Source of the DNA: Chryseobacterium sp. SN22
GTDB lineage: Bacteria > Bacteroidota > Bacteroidia > Flavobacteriales > Weeksellaceae
Length of the DNA: 64,000 nucleotides
Direction of reading: 5' to 3'
Assembly (NCBI RefSeq): GCF_008329705.1
Contig: NZ_VTSX01000002.1
Coordinates: forward strand, 1 to 64,000
Of this stretch, positions 1 through 7,177 are shown piece by piece (the first letter of the stretch is position 1; each line of letters begins with the position of its first letter). The notes beneath the pieces are model-generated. The model did not search any database. It had not been told where the DNA came from and was given only the letters and a program-made list of their open reading frames with translations. Both the position numbers and the translations under genes were made by a program.

Positions 1-117
1 TTAAAAGCATAAACCCGATCCTGCATTGATGGTTGAAGCATTAGTGCAAAATTAAAATAAAAATTCAACTGTTGTTGAAATTTACAAAATAAATTTAAAT
101 TTTAATATTGAATAGCA

Positions 118-1209
118 ATTCTGATATTCTGTATCTGCATCTATTACTCATTTCGCTTCCTGATGGAAGGCATAGACCACTATCAAAAAGCATACCACAT
201 ATATTATTACCAAAGAAATAATAATCTTTATACAAATCCTGTAAATGCATCGGTTTCCATAAATATCGGACCTCTATATTTTTTCAGAAATTGTTTTGCA
301 ATTTTTTCTTTTTGTAAATCAGGATGTTTAATGATGGTATTGAGCCAGTAATTGGAATAATATTTTTCATCAGGATCAGAAATAGAGAAAATATTTCAGA
401 ATCATTTAATATGGTCTGATAAAAGTCATTATTTTTCCTGTGTTCAGGAATTCTTTCTTCAGGAACCTGCATCTGTCCTCTCCCGATTCCTGCGGAAATA
501 TTAAGGCGGTAATTGTATGCTATTTCAGAATGGCTGTAATAATCTTTCTTCTTTGGCCTGTGTTGCCAGGTATAATGTCCTGTTTTTATCTTTGATTTCT
601 TGAAATCAAGATACCGCCACCCGACTTCGTAATGATTTTATTTCCATTAAAGCTTATAACCGACAAATCACCGAACGTTCCGCAAAGCTGATTTTATAAC
701 AGCTTCCCAGATCTTCTGCGCTACCTTTGATACCAAGAACCTCGTATTCTCTGGAAATATCCATAATCTCTTTTACCATGAAAGGCATTCCATATAAAGA
801 CACAAAAATTATTGCTTGGGGGTTTTTACCCTCTTTTATACAAAACTTAATCGCTTCCTCCAGAGCATCCGGACATAAATTTCACGTGAAATGCTCACCG
901 TCTACAAAAATGAGATTCGCCTTAAATACAGAATGGGATTAGCAGAAGCCACAAAGGTCAAAGACTGCATATGACGAAATTCCCTTCCCCGACATTTAAA
1001 AGCTGCAGCGCGAGATGTATGGCTGCGGTGCCGGAAGATAAAGCAGTGACAAATGAATTCTCACCCAAATAATTTTCAAGGCTTTTTTCAAATTCGGTAA
1101 TGTTATGGCCGGCCTGCGAAATCCAGTTGGCATCAAATGCTTCCTGTAGATATTGAAGCTCGCTGACCCTCATATAGGAGGGTGAAAGCCAAATTAGTTC
1201 CAATACCAA
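118..1209 (-). pseudogene. Decayed DegT/DnrJ/EryC1/StrS-family aminotransferase
   Basis: Read on the minus strand, this stretch matches a PLP-dependent sugar aminotransferase of the DegT/DnrJ/EryC1/StrS family only if the frame is switched repeatedly. From 1209 one frame gives DANWISQAGHNITEFEKSLE and SGTAAIHLALQLLNVGEG and stops at 958. Another frame then gives SANPILYL and CPDALEEAIK, with an in-frame TGA just before it where Trp is usual. It continues with IIFVSLYGMPFMVKEIMDIS. Later pieces in other frames are FGDLSVISFNGNKIITKSGG (the PLP-lysine region), YNYRLNISAGIGRGQMQV and, near 150-180, GLCLPSGSEMS, the usual family C-terminus. Family members make amino sugars for surface glycans. 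Several frameshifts and stops make this a dead gene. No other glycan gene is visible before the window edge. Confidence 0.85.
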
Positions 1210-1218
1210 ATGTTAATT

Positions 1219-1674
1219 TTATTCAAAAACATCGTTTATTCGCTCATATTCAAAACCCCGGCTCATCAGGTATTTTATGGTTTTGGATTTTTTCTGATAT
1301 TCCTGTCCGCTTTGTTTTGCGTAATAATCTTCATAAATCTTTTTTATGGTTTTCAGATAATCGTCTTCATAAATTTCATCAAAGCATTTGCTGATCAGTT
1401 TATCGGTAATCTGCTTTTGCTTGAGATGCATTTTGATTTTTGTCTTTCCCCAGTGCTTGATATAAAATTTGCCGCGGATGTAGCTTCTGGTAAACCGCTC
1501 TTCATTCAGATAATTTTCTTTCATCAGATAAAGCATGATTTCTTCCTTTGCTTCATCAATCAAAAGAAACTCCTTCATTTTCTGTTCAACTTCTGCATGG
1601 CAACGGTCCTGATACACGCAATAATTCACGAGTTTCAGCTTGATCTCAGCAAAAGTCAGAGACTTCTTTTCCAT
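1219..1674 (-). CDS. recX: Regulatory protein RecX
   Basis: RecX binds RecA filaments and limits recombinase activity in the cytoplasm. The 151-residue product has the small, helical, Lys/Glu-rich make-up of the family, with RecX-like segments such as YLMKENYLNEERFTRSYIRG and KHWGKTKIKMHLKQK, and ISKCFDEI further on, consistent with the three-helix repeats. I start it at MEKKSLTF (1674). The longer frame to 1719 would run through the hairpin that terminates glyA, and its extra residues do not look like RecX. It lies downstream of glyA and directly upstream of the aminotransferase pseudogene. recA is not in the window. No Shine-Dalgarno sequence is visible. Confidence 0.85.
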   Translation of the reverse strand: MEKKSLTFAEIKLKLVNYCVYQDRCHAEVEQKMKEFLLIDEAKEEIMLYLMKENYLNEERFTRSYIRGKFYIKHWGKTKIKMHLKQKQITDKLISKCFDEIYEDDYLKTIKKIYEDYYAKQSGQEYQKKSKTIKYLMSRGFEYERINDVFE

Positions 1675-1684
1675 ATGTAATGAT

Positions 1685-1713
1685 ACAAAAAAGAATGGAC
1701 AGTGTGCCCATTC
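1685..1713 (-). terminator. Rho-independent terminator after glyA
   Basis: On the minus strand GAATGGGCA and TGTCCATTC form a stem of about nine pairs with one G-U pair and a short loop, followed by a T run. It lies about 20 bases past the glyA stop and separates glyA from recX. Confidence 0.75.
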
Positions 1714-1734
1714 TTTCATTTATTTATAATAAGA

Positions 1735-3000
1735 TTAGTAATTGAACAAGGCTTTACCTTCCATTAATTCATTTACTTTTTTTCTTACGGAAGCAATTAC
1801 TTCTTCATTTTTGATATTGTCCACCACGTCGGAAATCAATCCGGCAATCGTATCCATATCGTTTTCTTTCAATCCTCTTGTCGTAATGGCTGCAGTACCC
1901 AAACGGATTCCGGAAGTTGTAAACGGTGATTTATCATCAAACGGAACCATATTTTTGTTGCAGGTAATATCTGCCAATACCAATGCTTTTTCGGTCTCTT
2001 TACCGTTCACATTTTTATTTCGGAGATCTACCAGCATCAGGTGGTTATCCGTTCCGCCGCTTACAATATCGAATCCTCTGTCGATCATTGCTTTGGCCAG
2101 AGCCTGGGCGTTGGACTGTACCTGCTTGGCATACGTCATGAACTTATCATCCAGCGCTTCACCGAAGGCTACTGCCTTTCCTGCGATAACGTGCTCCAGC
2201 GGGCCGCCCTGGATTCCAGGGAAAACAGCTCCGTCAAGAACCTGGCTCATCATTTTGGTCTCGCCTTTCGGTGTTTTATGACCGTAGGTATTTTCAAAAT
2301 CTTTGCCCATCATGATCATTCCTCCTCGCGGGCCTCTTAAAGTCTTATGCGTAGTTGTGGTTACAAGGTGGCAATGCTCAAACGGGTTATTTAAAAGACC
2401 TTTGGCAACAAGACCTGCCGGGTGGGCAATATCGGCCCAAAGCGTAGCTCCGATTTCATCGGCAACTTCCCTGAATTTTGCATAATCAAGATCCCTGGAA
2501 TATGCTGAGAAACCTGCAATAAGCATTTTCGGCCTTTCCCTTAATGCCACTTCTCTCATCTGATCGTAATCGATAAGGCCGGTCTCCTGCTGAACGCCAT
2601 ACGAAACCACATCATACTGGATCCCTGAAAAGTTTACGGCTGAACCGTGAGTCAGGTGCCCTCCCATGGAAAGGTCCATTCCCATGATTTTGTCACCGGG
2701 TTTTAAAACGGCAAGATAAATGGCTGCATTCGCCTGGGATCCTGAATGAGGCTGAACATTTACATACTCGATTCCGAAAAGTTCTTTCGCTCTTTCAATT
2801 GCCAGGGTTTCGACCTCATCTACTACTTCACATCCTCCGTAATATCTTTTCCCGGGATATCCTTCAGCATATTTATTGGTCAATACGCTTCCCACAGCTT
2901 TCATTACATTATCAGAAACAAAGTTTTCTGACGCAATCATCTCAATGCCGTGAGTCTGTCTTTGTCTTTCTTTTTCAATCAGGTCGAAAATAATGTCCAT
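1735..3000 (-). CDS. glyA: Serine hydroxymethyltransferase
   Basis: A PLP enzyme that interconverts serine and glycine with tetrahydrofolate and supplies one-carbon units in the cytoplasm. The 421-residue length is normal. Visible family signatures are [10 protein letters not shown] near residue 20, [15 protein letters not shown] at 42-56, the PLP-contact segment [10 protein letters not shown] near 188 and the Schiff-base lysine in [14 protein letters not shown] (Lys219). The ATG at 3000 agrees with the family N-terminus. A TACTTTTG -7 element lies about 30 bases upstream and a terminator follows, so it is probably transcribed alone. Nothing is unusual about it. Confidence 0.98.
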   Translation of the reverse strand: MDIIFDLIEKERQRQTHGIEMIASENFVSDNVMKAVGSVLTNKYAEGYPGKRYYGGCEVVDEVETLAIERAKELFGIEYVNVQPHSGSQANAAIYLAVLKPGDKIMGMDLSMGGHLTHGSAVNFSGIQYDVVSYGVQQETGLIDYDQMREVALRERPKMLIAGFSAYSRDLDYAKFREVADEIGATLWADIAHPAGLVAKGLLNNPFEHCHLVTTTTHKTLRGPRGGMIMMGKDFENTYGHKTPKGETKMMSQVLDGAVFPGIQGGPLEHVIAGKAVAFGEALDDKFMTYAKQVQSNAQALAKAMIDRGFDIVSGGTDNHLMLVDLRNKNVNGKETEKALVLADITCNKNMVPFDDKSPFTTSGIRLGTAAITTRGLKENDMDTIAGLISDVVDNIKNEEVIASVRKKVNELMEGKALFNY

Positions 3001-3030
3001 TTTACTTTTAGTTTTAGAAATTTTTCATGC

Positions 3031-3038
3031 CAAAAGTA
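3031..3038 (-). promoter_or_regulatory. glyA -7 promoter element
   Basis: The minus strand reads TACTTTTG, matching the Bacteroidetes -7 consensus TAnnTTTG, 31 bases before the glyA ATG. I do not see a clear TTG -33 element at standard spacing. Confidence 0.5.
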
Positions 3039-3108
3039 CGAAATTTCCGGCGAGATTTCAGCATTAGAAAATATGATTTTTAGTGGGAAAAATTATCAAA
3101 TTCGCCTA

Positions 3109-3525
3109 TCAGAGGTTTTCTTTAATGAAATTTTCACAATATTTCTTAATTTCTTCCCGAACATTTTTAAAGGCATGGCAGATTTCCTCCTTCCTTCCCA
3201 TTGCTTTGGCAGGATCGGGAAAATTTTGATGAAAGGATTTCGTTTTCGACGGGAAATACGGACAATTTTCTTTAGCGTGGTCACAAACAGTAATCACAAA
3301 ATCAAAATCGAGGTGCCTGTATTCATCGATGTGGTTGGAAGTATGCCTGGAAATGTCGATGCCATCTTCTTTCATGGTTGCAACAGCCTCTGGATTCAAG
3401 CCGTGGGTTTCAATTCCCGCACTATAGATTTCAGCTCTGTCCCCGGCAAAGTACCGCAGATAACCTTCTGCGATCTGACTTCTGCAGCTGTTTCCCGTGC
3501 AGAGAACAAATATCTTCTTTTTCAT
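3109..3525 (-). CDS. arsC: Thioredoxin-coupled arsenate reductase (low-molecular-weight phosphatase fold)
   Basis: It should reduce arsenate to arsenite, with thioredoxin-type recycling. The 138-residue product begins MKKKIFVLCTGNSCRS; Cys9 and Arg15 form the CX5R anion-binding loop. Cys81 and Cys88 (ITVCDHAKENCP) match the redox pair of the pI258-type thioredoxin-coupled enzymes, and an NFPDPAKA segment carries the general-acid Asp. I use the Met at 3525, because the frame extending to 3543 adds residues not typical of the family. It is the last gene of the arsR operon, directly after the 41-residue membrane ORF. No arsenite efflux pump (ArsB or Acr3) is visible nearby. Confidence 0.9.
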   Translation of the reverse strand: MKKKIFVLCTGNSCRSQIAEGYLRYFAGDRAEIYSAGIETHGLNPEAVATMKEDGIDISRHTSNHIDEYRHLDFDFVITVCDHAKENCPYFPSKTKSFHQNFPDPAKAMGRKEEICHAFKNVREEIKKYCENFIKENL

Positions 3526-3527
3526 AT

Positions 3528-3653
3528 TTAAACAAGCAACCAAATAATATTAATAATACAGAACTTCGGATCGAAGCCGAAAATCAGCTGCAGAAGAATG
3601 ACGGAAGCCGTTATCATGAGAGGCTTCCTGTATTTTATCAAAAGGTTTTCCAT
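3528..3653 (-). CDS. Small single-pass membrane peptide in the ars operon
   Basis: A 41-codon ORF starts with an ATG five bases after the DUF6428 stop and ends two bases before the arsC start, so it fits the operon exactly. The product begins MENLLIKYRKPLMITASV. Its hydrophobic stretch is roughly residues 13-24, followed by FGFDPKF and a second hydrophobic end (CIINIIWLLV). That makes one or two short membrane segments likely, with a positively charged N-terminus inside. The frame is open further upstream into DUF6428, but the Met at 3653 gives a natural start. I do not recognise a named family. Its tight packing suggests a real gene whose function may relate to arsenic or thiol stress. No functional evidence is visible. 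Confidence 0.6.
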   Translation of the reverse strand: MENLLIKYRKPLMITASVILLQLIFGFDPKFCIINIIWLLV

Positions 3654-3657
3654 AGTA

Positions 3658-4128
3658 TCAGCAACATCCGGCCCCAGGGCAGCAGCCTGAATTTTGTTTT
3701 GTAAGTTCACTCAGTTGTACTTTTTGCTTCTGTGTCGGTATTCCGCAGGCCTCCTCGGCAAGACAGGCAGTTAAAGTATTTTTGAGAATGAAATTTTTCC
3801 CGTTAAAATCCAGACTGTACTTTCCAATAGTCGTGCTTTGGTATTCCACTTCAATTTCGACATCTTTTATTCCCAGCTGTATTTCGGCGAGCGAGATAAT
3901 ACCGAGCAGTTTCCCGGCTTTCAGACGGTGTTCATAATCGTCGGCATTCCAGAGCTGAAAGTTTACTTTTTCCTCTGTCCTTAAGGTTCCGCCACAGTCG
4001 ATAAAATTTTTGGTAACCTTTCCGATTTCAGTCACATGAAAATGTTCCGGTACAAATGTTCCGTCTTCCAGCTGGAATTCCATATTGTTTAGTCCAGGAA
4101 GGATTTTTTTAATCTGTTCAAGAGTCAT
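3658..4128 (-). CDS. DUF6428-family protein with Cys-rich tail
   Basis: A 156-residue cytoplasmic protein of the family usually called DUF6428, found beside arsR and arsC in flavobacteria (recalled, not searched). The N-terminus MTLEQIKKILPGL and the segments VPEHFHVTEIGKVTKNFIDC and NFQLWNADDYEHRL are typical. The tail is striking: four cysteines in GCCPGAGCC end the protein, with other Cys residues near 128 and 134. This resembles a thiolate site for a soft metal or arsenite, but that role is inference. An operator palindrome identical to the one before arsR lies just upstream of its start, so the gene may have its own regulated promoter. Confidence 0.8.
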   Translation of the reverse strand: MTLEQIKKILPGLNNMEFQLEDGTFVPEHFHVTEIGKVTKNFIDCGGTLRTEEKVNFQLWNADDYEHRLKAGKLLGIISLAEIQLGIKDVEIEVEYQSTTIGKYSLDFNGKNFILKNTLTACLAEEACGIPTQKQKVQLSELTKQNSGCCPGAGCC

Positions 4129-4148
4129 AACGCTTCTATTCTAATTGT

Positions 4149-4170
4149 AATATCGCAATATTACGATAAT
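4149..4170 (-). promoter_or_regulatory. Internal ArsR-type operator before DUF6428
   Basis: TATCGCAATATTACGATA is palindromic apart from two positions (core ATCGnAATATTnCGAT). It lies about 25 bases upstream of the DUF6428 start and about 15 past the arsR stop. The same 18 bases recur upstream of arsR. This suggests ArsR controls the operon at two points. Confidence 0.7.
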
Positions 4171-4185
4171 TTATTTTAATTTTTT

Positions 4186-4518
4186 TCAACAGCAACTTTG
4201 ATTTTTAACGGTGGCAATCACCTCCGAAAAAAACAGATGCAATACCTCAAAAGCTTTTTCATCAATACAATAACAAACGGAATTTCCTTCAACATTTCCT
4301 TTGATCAGGCCTGCATTTTTCAATTCTTTAAGGTGCTGGGAAACGGTAGGCTGCGCCAGAGGAAGCTCATTCACGATATCTCCGCAAATACATTCGTTTA
4401 CTTTTAAGAGGTATTCTATAATAGCAATCCGCGCAGGATGGCCTAATGCCTTTGCAATAACCGCAATCCGGTTCTGGCGTTCGGTAAAGAAATCTGTTTT
4501 TGTAGCACCCATATCCAA
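4186..4518 (-). CDS. arsR: ArsR/SmtB-family metalloregulator
   Basis: A 110-residue winged-helix repressor that would leave DNA when arsenite or a similar thiophilic ligand binds. The metal-binding helix carries ECICGD (Cys43, Cys45), close to the classical ELCVCDL motif. The recognition helix is around [16 protein letters not shown]. The C-terminus ends SCC, giving two more possible ligands. Met1 and Met3 are both possible starts. The gene heads the operon arsR-DUF6428-small ORF-arsC. A palindrome 5-24 bases upstream of its start is the probable autoregulatory operator. Confidence 0.9.
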   Translation of the reverse strand: MDMGATKTDFFTERQNRIAVIAKALGHPARIAIIEYLLKVNECICGDIVNELPLAQPTVSQHLKELKNAGLIKGNVEGNSVCYCIDEKAFEVLHLFFSEVIATVKNQSCC

Positions 4519-4522
4519 AACT

Positions 4523-4542
4523 TTATCGCAATATTACGATAA
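4523..4542 (-). promoter_or_regulatory. ArsR operator upstream of arsR
   Basis: TTATCGCAATATTACGATAA is a near-perfect dyad immediately upstream of the arsR start. Its central 18 bases are identical to the copy at 4151-4168. Repeating the same dyad at both places is strong internal evidence for a dedicated regulator, presumably ArsR. Confidence 0.75.
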
Positions 4543-4568
4543 ATATTCTTGATCAGCCAAATTTCTCT

Positions 4569-4595
4569 AAAAAAACCTCCCGAAAAACCGGGAGG
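4569..4595 (-). terminator. Terminator after the flavoprotein gene
   Basis: CCTCCCG and CGGGAGG form a perfect 7-bp GC-rich stem with a six-base loop. On the minus strand a run of seven T follows. It lies about 25 bases past the flavoprotein stop and isolates that gene from arsR. Confidence 0.85.
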
Positions 4596-4621
4596 CAGCA
4601 AAATAAATATATAAATGAAGT

Positions 4622-5521
4622 TTAAAAACTTTCATCAGCAAGCTCCTTATTTACAATCGCTCCGGTTAAATTTCCCTGAGCTACCGCATTTGCTACGGCA
4701 CGCATCATGGTGGTATTGTCACCGCAGGCAAAAACACCTTCTACATTGGTTTTATGGAAGTGGTCTATTTTAATGTGCCCATGTTCCGTAAGCTCCAGTC
4801 CCAGATCATCGGTGTTGACATTCTGCTCAAAAGGAATTTTGGCATAGAGGGCATCCAAGGAAATTTCTTCCCCACCTTTGAGAATAACCTTACGGATCTG
4901 CCCGTTCTCGTGATCAATCCTTTCAATCTCCGTTTCTGTAATTCCTATGTTGTTTCTGCCGAATCTTTCGGTTTGTTCACCGTTGAGTGTTGAACTACCG
5001 TTGGTGAAAAGGGTCAGTTCTTTGGTTAAATTATAAACAATCTTTGAAAATTCGAAACCCATATCGCCGTTAGACATAATGCCGGTGGCCTTTCCATGAA
5101 CTTCATATCCATGGCAATAAGGACAATGAATCACTGAAATTCCCCAGCATTCCGCAAACCCGGGAATATCCGGCATTATATCTTTTACGCCTGAAGCCAG
5201 GATTATCTTTCTGGCATGAAATACACCGCCGTTTTCAGTCCTTACTTCAAAATTTTCAGATTGCTTTGATACGTTGGTTACGAGTCCGTCATAAAATTGT
5301 ACGGTTTTATATTTCGACACCTGCTCTTTAGCGAGATCAGAAATTTCTTTCGGTATTTTTCCGTCATGGGTAAGAAAATTATGGGAATACGGGGTCTGCT
5401 GATTACAGGGTCTTCCACTATCAATAATTAAAATTTTCCGTAAGGATCTTCCTAAAGCCATTCCCGCCGATAGTCCCGAATAGCTCCCTCCTATAATGAT
5501 TACATCAAAGTTATTTTCCAT
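4622..5521 (-). CDS. NAD(P)/FAD-dependent oxidoreductase, thioredoxin-reductase-like
   Basis: A 299-residue pyridine-nucleotide flavoprotein. The N-terminal dinucleotide fold starts VIIIGGSYSGLSAG (residues 7-20). The redox pair lies in HCPYCHGYE (Cys133, Cys136), as in low-molecular-weight thioredoxin reductases and their flavobacterial relatives. A C-terminal FAD motif GVFACGDNTT is present. True thioredoxin reductase usually has CATCD, so the CPYC motif points to a TrxB-like paralogue, and its partner is unknown. I start at MENNFD (5521), because a TACCTTTG promoter element at 5573-5580 would place the transcript start inside the longer frame. A redox role beside the arsenate reductase is plausible, but it is a separate transcript. 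Confidence 0.88.
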   Translation of the reverse strand: MENNFDVIIIGGSYSGLSAGMALGRSLRKILIIDSGRPCNQQTPYSHNFLTHDGKIPKEISDLAKEQVSKYKTVQFYDGLVTNVSKQSENFEVRTENGGVFHARKIILASGVKDIMPDIPGFAECWGISVIHCPYCHGYEVHGKATGIMSNGDMGFEFSKIVYNLTKELTLFTNGSSTLNGEQTERFGRNNIGITETEIERIDHENGQIRKVILKGGEEISLDALYAKIPFEQNVNTDDLGLELTEHGHIKIDHFHKTNVEGVFACGDNTTMMRAVANAVAQGNLTGAIVNKELADESF

Positions 5522-5572
5522 TAGCTGTCTGTTTGCCGGTAGTAAGTACAAGTACTGCACCGTTATCTGTCG

Positions 5573-5580
5573 CAAAGGTA
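5573..5580 (-). promoter_or_regulatory. -7 element for the flavoprotein gene
   Basis: The minus strand reads TACCTTTG, a match to TAnnTTTG, 52 bases before the ATG at 5521. It helps decide the start, since an ATG at 5575 would lie inside the promoter. Confidence 0.5.
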
Positions 5581-5750
5581 AAACAAAAATTATTAATGCA
5601 ACAATGTTTCAATAATAAAATTATGAATCAGCGTATTCAATGAAAGTAGAGCGTTTGCCTAAAGTTAAGTTTGATTGGTTAAGCCACCTGAAAATCATAA
5701 CAGATCCGGGAATCTAAATATTCCAGGCTGTCGAAAAACGCCTTCAGCCT

Positions 5751-5847
5751 TAGCCCTGATTGGAACGGCATCCTTTTTTGTTGCGGGCGGAACAGCGTGG
5801 AGGCCGTAACAGAAAAGATACAGTGGAAAGCAGGAAACAGCTCCTGA
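5751..5847 (+). ncRNA. Putative structured RNA or repeat element, copy A
   Basis: The segment starts TAGCCCTGAT and ends CAGTGGAAAGCAGGAAACAG followed by CTCCTG. AGC can pair with GCT and CCTG with CAGG, and a T-rich block near 5772 faces an A-rich block near 5813, so a long interrupted hairpin is possible. A second copy with the same ends lies at 34312-34396 on the other strand. The rest of the gap 5522-5937 holds the flavoprotein promoter and a terminator; I see no convincing gene in it. It could be an RNA, a mobile miniature repeat or a 3'-end structure. Confidence 0.4.
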
Positions 5848-5879
5848 AAAATATCCGGAACAGAGATGAAGACCCGATA

Positions 5880-5906
5880 AAACAAAAAACCCGGGTATAC
5901 CCCGGG
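5880..5906 (-). terminator. Terminator of the export operon
   Basis: CCCGGG, a short loop containing TATAC and a second CCCGGG form a strong GC stem. On the minus strand it is followed by TTTTTTG. It lies about 30 bases past the adaptor gene stop. Confidence 0.85.
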
Positions 5907-5937
5907 ATTGTGTTAAAAAAAATATAGTGATTGCTTA

Positions 5938-7134
5938 CTATTTTTTCGCTTTGTCTTTTAATTCTTCTTTGTCTTTATCAGAAGGGTTCCAGACTTTCAC
6001 TTCCGCATTTTTATCCAGCCCTGCCAGGATCTGAACATTGATTCCGTCGCTTGCGCCTAATTTTACGTACGCTTTCTTGAACTTGCCGTCTTTTTGTTTT
6101 ACTTCCACGAAAGGAACGTCTTTTCCGTTTCTTTTTTCATACTGGATTAAAGATTCATCCAGCAGCAGAGCATTTTTCTGTGAATTCAGTACAATCTCAC
6201 CGTTGGCTGAAAACCCGGCTCTGATGTACTCGTTATTCGGGTTGAAAACATCACCCTCTACCGGAAATTTAATGGTTCCGTTGTTGTCTTTTCCTTTCGG
6301 AGCGATCATCGTCAGCCTTCCCGGAAATGTTTTGTTCTGAAGAGCACCGATCACGATGTTCATGTCCATTCCCTGCTTCAGCTTTCCGGCCTGGGCCTCA
6401 TCGATTTCTCCCTGGAAGATCAGTGAATTCAGGTTAGCGATCGAACAGATGGTGGTTCCGGCATTGAATGAGTTGGCTTCAATCACCTGGCTTCCTACTT
6501 TTACCGGCACCTCAAGAACTGTTCCTGATGCTTTGGAGCGGATCTGGGTGGTAGCCAGCCCCTGCAGTTCCGGAGTAGATCCCGTTCTGGCGATCTGCAA
6601 AGCCTTTTGGGCCGTTACCAATTGCTGCTGGGCATTTCTGAGGGCCTGTTGCGTAGAGTACAGCTGCTGTTGGGCATTTAAGTATTCCTGCTTGGAAGCT
6701 ACCCCTTGCTTATAAAGACGCTCCTGCATGTCAAACTGTTTGCGCATGTTATCGACGTTCAGTTTGGCATTGCTGATCTGAAGCTGCTGGTTGCTCACAT
6801 TCTGCTGTGCGTTGTTCACCTCGGAAAGATTGGGAACAATCCTTACTGTGGCAATCAGCTGTCCCACTTCTACCCTGTCTCCTTCATCCACCAGGATTTT
6901 ATCGATAATCCCTGCAATATTCGGCTTGATCTCAATTTCTTCTTTCGGAACAATTTTCCCCGTAGCCATTACTTTATCGTCCATGTTCTGAACGGTAGGC
7001 TTTCGGGTTAGGAACGCTTCATCTTCCTTTGAATTGGATTTTACCAGGTACCCGATTCCTGCGAAGAGGGCCACGGCAAACAAAAGCCCCAGGACGATAT
7101 AAACGGCTTTTTTCCAGGTGAATTTCTTTTTCAT
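5938..7134 (-). CDS. Periplasmic adaptor subunit of a MacAB-like exporter (HlyD family)
   Basis: The 398-residue protein has one N-terminal membrane anchor (about residues 9-30). It then shows a beta-barrel/lipoyl segment beginning VMATGKIVPKEEIEIKPNIA, and a long Gln/Asn-rich coiled-coil hairpin around 105-190 (AQQQLYSTQQALRNAQQQL). A second lipoyl half follows (SKASGTVLEVPVKVGSQV near 205). This is the usual layout of membrane-fusion proteins that bridge an inner-membrane ABC exporter to an outer-membrane channel. It is the last gene of a four-gene minus-strand operon (ATPase, permease, permease, adaptor). The substrate is unknown; peptides, lipoproteins or macrolide-like compounds are all possible. 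No TolC-like gene is in the window. Confidence 0.9.
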   Translation of the reverse strand: MKKKFTWKKAVYIVLGLLFAVALFAGIGYLVKSNSKEDEAFLTRKPTVQNMDDKVMATGKIVPKEEIEIKPNIAGIIDKILVDEGDRVEVGQLIATVRIVPNLSEVNNAQQNVSNQQLQISNAKLNVDNMRKQFDMQERLYKQGVASKQEYLNAQQQLYSTQQALRNAQQQLVTAQKALQIARTGSTPELQGLATTQIRSKASGTVLEVPVKVGSQVIEANSFNAGTTICSIANLNSLIFQGEIDEAQAGKLKQGMDMNIVIGALQNKTFPGRLTMIAPKGKDNNGTIKFPVEGDVFNPNNEYIRAGFSANGEIVLNSQKNALLLDESLIQYEKRNGKDVPFVEVKQKDGKFKKAYVKLGASDGINVQILAGLDKNAEVKVWNPSDKDKEELKDKAKK

Positions 7135-7177
7135 TGTATAGTTTATTTTTTTATTCTGTTAAATTAAATTCATTCAA

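Noticed and set aside
1742..2281. Long ORFs on the plus strand inside glyA, and similar antisense frames in most genes
   Set aside because: They are antisense shadows of well-supported genes, with poor composition and no starts or family features.
5679..5885. A 68-codon ORF on the minus strand across the structured element
   Set aside because: It crosses the conserved hairpin element, starts next to a terminator and has no protein-like domain. I treat the region as noncoding.
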